DNA of 64,000 nucleotides. Source: Henricia sp. BOLD:AAB3569. Its lineage: Eukaryota; Echinodermata; Asteroidea; Spinulosida; Echinasteridae. The notes under the pieces are model-generated. The model worked only from the letters and a program-made list of their open reading frames with translations, ran no database searches and was not told the DNA's origin. Below, piece by piece: positions 57,445 through 64,000 of this stretch. The stretch covers positions 682,001 through 746,000 of the forward strand of contig JBBELK010000064.1 in NCBI GenBank assembly GCA_037783545.1. The letters run 5' to 3'. How positions within the stretch are numbered: the first letter of the stretch is position 1; each line of letters starts with the position of its first letter. The position numbers and the translations under genes are program-made.

Positions 57445-60400
57445 CTGTTAAACAATAACGGTAGCAGTGTTTAATATCTATATCTTATGTCGACATCAAA
57501 ATGCCCGAATTTTGGCACTGGGTACTATAAGGAGAAATAAATCCGGTTCTGCTTCTACGTAAATGGTCCCAGTGGGAATAATGCCTATAACAAGTGTGAC
57601 GTCAGTTGCGAGGGTAATTGCACGGGTCTAGAAGCATTTGCATGCTGGTATCTGAAACGTCCCGTTGCTAAGGCGCAGGGAACCAGTTTATTGCTTTTCG
57701 TATAGATCCATTAACCTTACCAACACAAAGTGTGGCGTTTTCACTCTAGTACTCTATTTGGAAGGGGTTGCCAACCGTTGGTGCTTGAGACAAACAAGGA
57801 ATTACATGTAATCAATTATTGCTCTGGGCGTTCTATTTAACTGTCCTGTTGGCTGAGGAAGTGTGGAAATTTCAGGTGTTTTCTCAATGTCCAAATGACG
57901 GTGCCCAAGATGGTGCCTTCGCCACTGTATATACCACGTGATATACGCCTGTATTCAAGCCATTTTCATTATATATATATATAAAAACAATTCTTAATTT
58001 CATATTTATAACTACGGTATTTGGCATTCTACGTACCTCCAAAATGTTGATAGCTTTCAAAAGAAGCGCGAGTTTCAGATCATCCCTATCCACTGAGAGG
58101 TTGAAGTCACTCTGATTATTTTGAAAAGGGAATAAAATGGAAACATGTTTAATTTCATATTACACTGTAATTCTGTGGTTGAGTTAAAGATATACAGTCC
58201 GTGCGTTTTGGGTGTGGCACCTCGAAAAATAAAAAGTTTGTTTGAATTGATAAATTTCTAGAAACATAAAAGTTATTCTCTTTCAAATGAGACATCAACA
58301 ACAACAAAATCGACCAACGTTTAGTTATCGAACAATTACTGTCAATCTTTCGAATTATTGGTGGTCAGCCAATAATTAAAGGCGTATACTTGCCCGTCTG
58401 ACCTCCCGTGCTCGGTCTGCAACGCGCAGCGTACAGTGCGCCCTCGGGACCGGTGGCCTGTCCAATCTGTTTTCCTCTGTTTTCTCTGTCTTCCAAGACA
58501 GAAGAAAAGAGATTTGACAGGCCACCAGTCCAGAGGGCGCGCTGCACGCATCGCACAAAAGACCAAACACTGGAAGTCAGAGCTGGGAAAGTCTAGGCAA
58601 GGCGCAAAAACGGCGTTTTTTCTTACAACAAACCTCTTTCTGCCTGTACCTTTGCAGCGGCGGTAGTGTTTTTAAAGTTAGTATAGAGCCTTTGCACGGC
58701 GGCCATGACAGGGGGCAGTCACATTGTCACCGTGTGTCATGCATGAGTAGGTGCTTTGTGGTTCTATTGTTACATCATTTAAATAAGAAAACCTGCCCCC
58801 TGTCATGGCCGCTGGTGCAGAAGCTCTATATACAGGACTTGCAATGTCCCAAAATTTTAATCAACCATTTGACCGGAAAAGGTGGTTCAAACTGTCCAAT
58901 GCGATGGTTCCGTTCGAGATAAAATCTTTTTTATGTGAAAACGATAGGTGAAGATATAGATGAGTTTATCAAAATGCGTGTGCACACACAATTTTTTTAC
59001 AGGGGCGCTGTCGTGTAAACAAGGCAGTATCTGTCTTTAAATGCGACAATAAAAAGACCAAGTGCCCAATCAATCATGTCTGACGCGTGGGGAAAAAGTG
59101 CTTTCCCCTAAGATGGCGGCGGTCTTACCTCAAAGTAATACCAACCCTACTCCCCCCTTATAAGCACCCGTGTCAAAGGATTTGGAGGGGACAATAGGCA
59201 AACCAATATGTTATTTTTGCACTGCGACAAAAAATGAAATGGTATTTTCATATACCCTTTCCTCACCTTAAGAATGGAAATAGCCTTCAATGTAAGAGTC
59301 AGCTTGAGTTGGGCGATGATGTGTCCCGCGAACATGGAGTCGAGTGGTCTGTCCTGGTTTGTCAAAAAAAAACACAAAATCATTAATATTGTGCAGAACG
59401 ATCTGACATTACTGTAAAATGGAAATAAGAATGCACGTAAAAATAAAACAGTGCAATCTCGTAAATTTCGCCACAATATAGTACTTCACTAAAACAAGCA
59501 TTTAATTTGTTCATAAAATCATGCAACCACCACTAACGCTGATGTCGTTAAAAAAAACTTATAGGTGCATTACACTGGATTACCGCCACATCTAGCGACA
59601 GCTGCCAGCGATAGATTGACTTCTTTGACCCTTTTTCATAAAGCGTCAAACCATGATAAGATGCTTTTCTGTCACTAAGATGTTTAAAGCCCAAACAGTT
59701 ACCGAAAATATTTTACTTCACGAGTTGACAAGAAAAACTAAAAAGAAAAGAGTTGATAGCAATAGTAAAAGACAACGTGTTTTTTGTTTTCTCTGTGGGA
59801 GAAATTGCCCACTAAGGGTGGTTTTTGTTTTATTGTCTGAAGACAATTTTTAGCGTACTAAAAAGAAAAGCATGTACACGTATGTCGATTGGATCTACTG
59901 GATTTGTACGGCTGATTTTTTTGTTAGTTTTGTTTTTTTCGGATGAAATGAACCAAATTATATTATCTCCTGAGTCATTACACAAATGGACACAAATTTC
60001 GAAATAACTGAACGTGCAAAACAAGTGAAAACATATCGATACCTTGAGCAGTACGAGGGCTTTCAGGATCAGTCTGAGCTTCAGCTCCTCCGGCATGACG
60101 TCATATGACGGGAACCAGCCAGTCAGTGAAACAGAGTGTCCTTCGTATGCCTGGGGTGAGGGAATTATCAATAAGTTTAGTTTTGAAAGAAAACCAGCCA
60201 AACGGCGATTTGATGCATGATGAAAAGTGACAAAATGTTGGTTTCTCGTAATTATGTACAAAACAATTGCAGTAATGCCCAGGGGTATACATAAAAGCCT
60301 AATTGGATGGACATTGTAAATATGTGTGTGTTGGTGCAAGTATATTTGCAGAATCATTGAGGCAACATTGTGGCAAATTTTTGCGATATGCGATTTCCCT

Positions 60401-62373
60401 CCAGAGTTTCATAAATGAAATTTCTTCAAAAATACATTATTCATTTCATTTAAAGCCGGCCGTACACTTTGGCGATTTACCCGCCAATCGCTCCACATAC
60501 CAGAAAGGTGTGCGCTGGAACTTTGGACCGGTCTGACCGTACACGAACGACCGGGTCAAATCAAACTTGTTTGATTTTTTCCGCATCTGATGGTTCGGTG
60601 TCCGGTAATAGCCGGTAAATTGCAATGATATGCGGGGGGTTTTATCTGCACCGTCTTGAGACAATTCTGGCTACCTTTAAGATGGTGAGTGCTTTCAGGA
60701 TGAGTTCAAGTTTAAGGTCATTTCTCATCTGATCTGGAAACATCGCGTCTATCTCAGCCTCTTCTTCGGCAGTCATCTGCAACATAAATAAAGTCATAAC
60801 TTTGTAAGCAAACGATTTAAATTGTAACGCTATATGCATAATAAACAATTAAAGTAGACTGTTTAAAAGGTACAATGTGCGACTATCCTGGAATGTATAC
60901 TTTCTATAAATTAGGGGTCCAATGTCCTCCGTTATATTTTACATCTTGTTTTTGTAAATTCAGGACACATTTTTTAAATACTTTCCATCTCAAAGAGTGA
61001 GTACATAAAGTACAATTCATACAAAATGGTTTGAAAGCCATTTTAATGATTTTTGTACGAAAAATAACACATACATGTATCAGGTGTAACGGGGGACACC
61101 AAATGTCACACTTTTGGAGCCCTAATTTATAGAAAGACCCCATTGTTAAAAAAAAATAAAACGTTTAAAATGTGACGTAAATGTAACAACTGACCTAAGG
61201 CTAAACTTGTTGAGACTTGAGCCGTACTGAACGTATTTTGTGCGTAAGCTGATTACACTGGTATCATGATCACGCGCTAAGGCATGCCGGTCAACAGTTG
61301 TTACCGCAACAGGGAACGTTTTACTGGTAAATGTCGCGAATGAAGTTAGTTAGAGGCATTGTGAGGGATTTTGTTATGAACGGATTTTCCTATTTCACTC
61401 TTTGGACATCTTTTGATATCGTTTGACGATTAAGGTGATTTGATATTATATAGGGAGGTTTAGATGCACGTAAAACGCGAAGTAACGTGAACGTGAAATG
61501 CTTTGATCACTTGGTCGCTACATTCTGAAGAGATTTTAAAACAGATGAAAACGAAAAACCCACATCTGTGACCTGCGTGGCGAGATAACCTTGTTGCCGT
61601 GACAAAAAAACTGAGCATGGCTTCTGAGGCCTCTTCAAGATATGACCGGTGCTAAGAAGAAATTCGCGAAATTCGCGTTCCCGTTCGCGTTTTATACGAT
61701 ATCCATGGGCCTTTCCACACTAATGGGGTACATTTCTTTGACATACAAGATAATACATGTAACTTCTAGTTCACTTCAAATGTATATATTTTATCTCAAA
61801 ATTAAAGAACTGTCTTCAAGAAATATCTTTAAGATATCTTTAGTCCTAAAGAGTAAAACAAAAAATAGTCCCTCAAAATACACTTTCCAAATTCCCGTGT
61901 ACAAATTCCACATTAACGAACGAACAAAGACAAAAATAAAAAGTCACACTTTGGTCTGTCCATGTTACACACGTTAATGAAAAAAATGTGTACATGGGTT
62001 TTTCAGAAATGTATGTTGTGGCAGTAATTTATTACCTATTGGGGTAAAAGTTATCTCCTTAGAACAGCATTAAGACTAAAAATATCTTAAAATATCTGAA
62101 CAGAACTTATTTTTCAAATGTATCCCATTACCGTGGAAGAGCCACATCTAAACCTCCCTAATAACCGTTTTCCAGAAATGGTGTAATTTCATTTTTAAAA
62201 GGTACCCCATAAGGGGAACAGGATAATTTACACAACATTCTCACCATGTCGACTTCGTTCGTCATCGTCTGCTCTCCTTCTTTAATGCGTCCGTTGATGA
62301 CGAATGCTTGGCACGAAACCAGTGCGCAAATCAGCACCACCAACCACGGACAAATTCTGGAAGTAGTTGCCAT
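57070..62373 (-). CDS. unrecognised modular secreted protein (six exons, 291 aa)
   Basis: Join (minus) 62373-62245, 60776-60675, 60150-60043, 59353-59267, 58111-58037, 57444-57070; every intron is GT/AG and phase 0. A signal peptide (residues 1-23, core WLVVLICALVS, likely cut after CQA) means it enters the secretory route. Five copies of D/E/Q-L-K-L-x-L-x-L-K-A-[IL]-x-[IL]-L-K end at residues 77, 113, 142, 167 and 199. The first four end exactly at an exon boundary. The mature chain has no cysteine. After module 5 come KR-GNW, a Thr/Glu-rich acidic linker (about 204-259) and a 32-residue C-terminus (260-291) with nine Lys, one Arg, two Trp, four Phe and no acid. ATG context AACATGG is strong and in-frame stops lie upstream. 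I know no family with this layout; precursor of a membrane-active peptide is one guess. Confidence 0.85.
58037..58111 (-). CDS. modular gene exon 5 (module 4)
   Basis: Acceptor ATAATCAG, donor GAG|GTACGT; 25 codons, spacer SDFNLSVDR then DLKLALLLKAINILE. Confidence 0.83.
58397..58590. mobile_element. hairpin MITE in modular gene intron 5-side
   Basis: GACCTCCCGTGCTCGGTCTG, GCGCCCTC and GGTGGCCTGTC pair with GACAGGCCACC, GAGGGCGC and CTGGAAGTC around a centre at CTTCCAAGACAG (about 58490). Lies between exons 5 and 4. Confidence 0.65.
58684..58833. mobile_element. MITE of the CATGACAGGGGGCAG family, complete copy
   Basis: AGAGCCTTTGCACGGCGGCC then ATGACAGGGGGCAG pairs with CTGCCCCCTGTCAT and GGCCGCTGGTGCAGAAGCTCT. 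The most compact of the three copies; lies in the intron between exons 5 and 4. Confidence 0.75.
59267..59353 (-). CDS. modular gene exon 4 (module 3)
   Basis: Acceptor GACAAACCAG, donor AAG|GTGAGG; 29 codons, spacer DRPLDSMFAGHIIA then QLKLTLTLKAISILK. Confidence 0.83.
59702..59851. repeat. dispersed repeat, partner at 52968-53093
   Basis: See partner; sits in the intron between exons 4 and 3. Confidence 0.55.
60043..60150 (-). CDS. modular gene exon 3 (module 2)
   Basis: Acceptor CTCACCCCAG, donor AAG|GTATCG; 36 codons, spacer AYEGHSVSLTGWFPSYDV then ELKLRLILKALVLLK. Confidence 0.83.
60675..60776 (-). CDS. modular gene exon 2 (module 1)
   Basis: Acceptor TTATGTTGCAG, donor AAG|GTAGCC; 34 codons, acidic spacer MTAEEEAEIDAMF then DLKLELILKALTILK. 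Confidence 0.83.
61451..62160. mobile_element. ~710-bp TIR element in intron 1 of the modular gene
   Basis: Ends TAGGGAGGTTTAGATG and CATCTAAACCTCCCTA, TA-flanked. The interior has AAATTCGCGTTCCCGTTCGCG and two CATGGG-type hairpins; no transposase. Confidence 0.7.
62245..62373 (-). CDS. modular gene exon 1 (signal peptide)
   Basis: ATG at 62373, donor ATG|GTGAGA; 43 codons, signal peptide then FVINGRIKEGEQTM. Confidence 0.85.
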
Positions 62374-62869
62374 GTTGAAACGAAACCTTGTTGGAACTCT
62401 CAAAGATTATTAAGTAAATTCAAAAATGTTCTTCTTACTACTTCTGATGCAAGCTTGCACTTCGCTAGTATAATAGTGAAGACTGCTTGAGAGAGCGGAA
62501 TATAAAGGCTTTTGGACAGCTGCTGCGCCCAGCTCGCACCCAGGCATGTTTCCATTGACTCCGCCATCTTCCGGTAATAAAGTGCAATTCACGTCGGCTT
62601 CCTGAGTTCTACTTTGTCTTGCCCTCTGACGCACAGGCAATGGGAACGTCCAAAGTCAACGTTTAGTTTACCGGTGTGGGATTGTCCGTGAGTATGGGAG
62701 AAGCTACAAATGTTTTCCCGATGGACATGACAAACGCAATATTTGGTGATACAGAAGTGCATAATCCCTCAACAAATATGGGAGGAGAGGGTGACGATGT
62801 GATTTTCCTCTCATCCCATGCGACGTATATGCCGTACCCGTTGCTAATAGGGAAGGGGGAAACTATCCC

Positions 62870-63058
62870 TTGTTGTTGTAGATTTTATGGCATCTTCGAC
62901 AACTAAGGCCCTTTATGCCATCAACTATATACGGTATAGCTTTAAATTAACTTTATTATCAACTTGAGATGGCGGGAAAAAAATATGCAGTTTTATAAGT
63001 GGGAAAAAAAACCCAGGGAAATCTCTTTAGGGGAAACCCACCCGGGCAAGTAAAGACC
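62870..63058 (-). mobile_element. SINE family 1, truncated and diverged
   Basis: Minus-strand copy of the SINE body and tail (landmarks GGCATCTTCG, AACTAAGGCCCTTTATGCC, GATAATAAAGTT inverted). The tRNA head is missing. Confidence 0.65.
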
Positions 63059-64000
63059 AACTATACCTCTTCCATCTCAATCAGCATGCAATGTGCCCAA
63101 GCTGGTATTCTGTCTTACAGTATTAGCCTCGCAGGTATCCTAGTGACGTAAGGCAGGCAGTGGATATTTCCTCCACCCTTTCTCAGTTCGCCCTTTTTAC
63201 ATCTTGTCTCGATCCAGTCGGGAGTTTCACATCTTCTATATTGTTGTGCGTTATTTAGTGCACTGATATTACGCATCCAGGCAAAATAAATGTAGGTTTT
63301 AAAAAGTGTTCATTTGGTGTATCTTACCACATTTTGGCAGTAGTTTGAAATACATCAAAAACGGCACAAGGTGCTTGCAAGAATTATTGTAAGATGTAAT
63401 ATGCTATAGCATAATGAGGCATCGGCATAACACGACATATTAGTGAGATGGACAAATCGTGATACTGACAGTACCTTGACTTCTGTACTTCTGTACCACT
63501 CCGAATACAATACACGAGAAAGATGACAGCGCGTCTTGCATTAGTTCTCGAGAGAAATCACAATATGTGAGCCTCCAGCTCAAACTTTATTTTTATACCA
63601 AACGCGATGGGGAATCCCCGTTCGTCTTGCGACGGTGGCCGATTGTTTGTACACATTTTTGATGTTTTGTTTCCATGACATTTTGCCATGGATTATGCTA
63701 CACCATCTCAATATTAAAAGCAACTTTTAATGAACACACTGGACTAAGAGTGAAAAATTGATATTTTGTATAGCTTTTATTGCTAAAATCTAAAAACACT
63801 ATAATTTTAAACACAAACATTGCATTATAATATAAAATACGGCCGTACGACATCTGACTGGCCTTGTGCTGATGGGTCACATAATAGCACACTTCAGAAT
63901 CACCATTTTAACCCTGTCACTGTTATGGACACTGACTAGATTAAGTATATTTGTGAAAGAAAAACAATTACAGAAATAAATACGCAAAACTGTGGTGGAG
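63059..64000. other. no gene recognised
   Basis: AT-rich end of the window with short frames only. Confidence 0.5.

Noticed and set aside
61626..61977. 111-codon plus frame in intron 1 of the modular gene
   Set aside because: Lies wholly within the TIR element at 61451-62160 and shows low-complexity Lys/Phe/Ser composition.
62501..62508. TATAAAGG as promoter of the modular gene
   Set aside because: It reads in the plus direction, opposite to the gene; on the minus strand only a weak TTTATATT remains.

Overview
The window is intron-bearing animal DNA, rich in transposons. It holds three host genes whose exons can be joined with consistent splice sites and phases, and one intact Gypsy-type LTR retrotransposon. 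The presence of a Wnt2-class Wnt, an ABHD14A-type hydrolase, tRNA-derived SINEs and many TIR/foldback elements suggests a marine invertebrate. A non-vertebrate deuterostome (hemichordate, echinoderm or amphioxus) is my leaning, but the sequence alone does not fix the phylum. Layout: 1-29 kb has no convincing host gene. It is built of nested mobile elements: a TIR element with a 242-bp minisatellite (276-5430), a second composite inverted-repeat element with CGTA-rich arrays (5449-8690), a small MITE (9388-9627), and a second copy of the first repeat (9641-9944 plus 21866-24180). That second copy is split by the Gypsy element (9945-21865, minus strand, with unusually long 2.8-kb LTRs that are almost identical to each other). 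SINEs, MITEs and old repeat pieces fill 22-29 kb. From 28.7 to 33.5 kb there is a MULE-like MITE and a run of three large palindromic elements of one family; two have perfect 9-bp target duplications and the third lies inside an intron of the first host gene. Host genes: (1) ABHD14A-like, plus strand, 32567-38323, five exons, 280 aa, with an N-terminal membrane anchor and Ser-Asp-His triad, preceded by a short upstream ORF whose stop codon abuts the start codon. (2) Wnt2, minus strand, 51229-42927, five exons, 430 aa, convergent with ABHD14A. Its first exon (signal peptide) was found by hand, and it carries an 80-residue basic C-terminal extension. (3) An unrecognised secreted protein, minus strand, 62373-57070, six exons, 291 aa. 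It has a signal peptide, five copies of a 16-residue helix-like module (L-K-L-x-L-x-L-K-A-[IL]-x-[IL]-L-K), four of which end exactly at an exon end with all introns in phase 0, then an acidic linker and a strongly cationic Trp/Phe/Lys-rich C-terminus. I regard this third gene as the best candidate for something undescribed. The three host genes show no obvious pathway relationship; they are neighbours separated by repeats.
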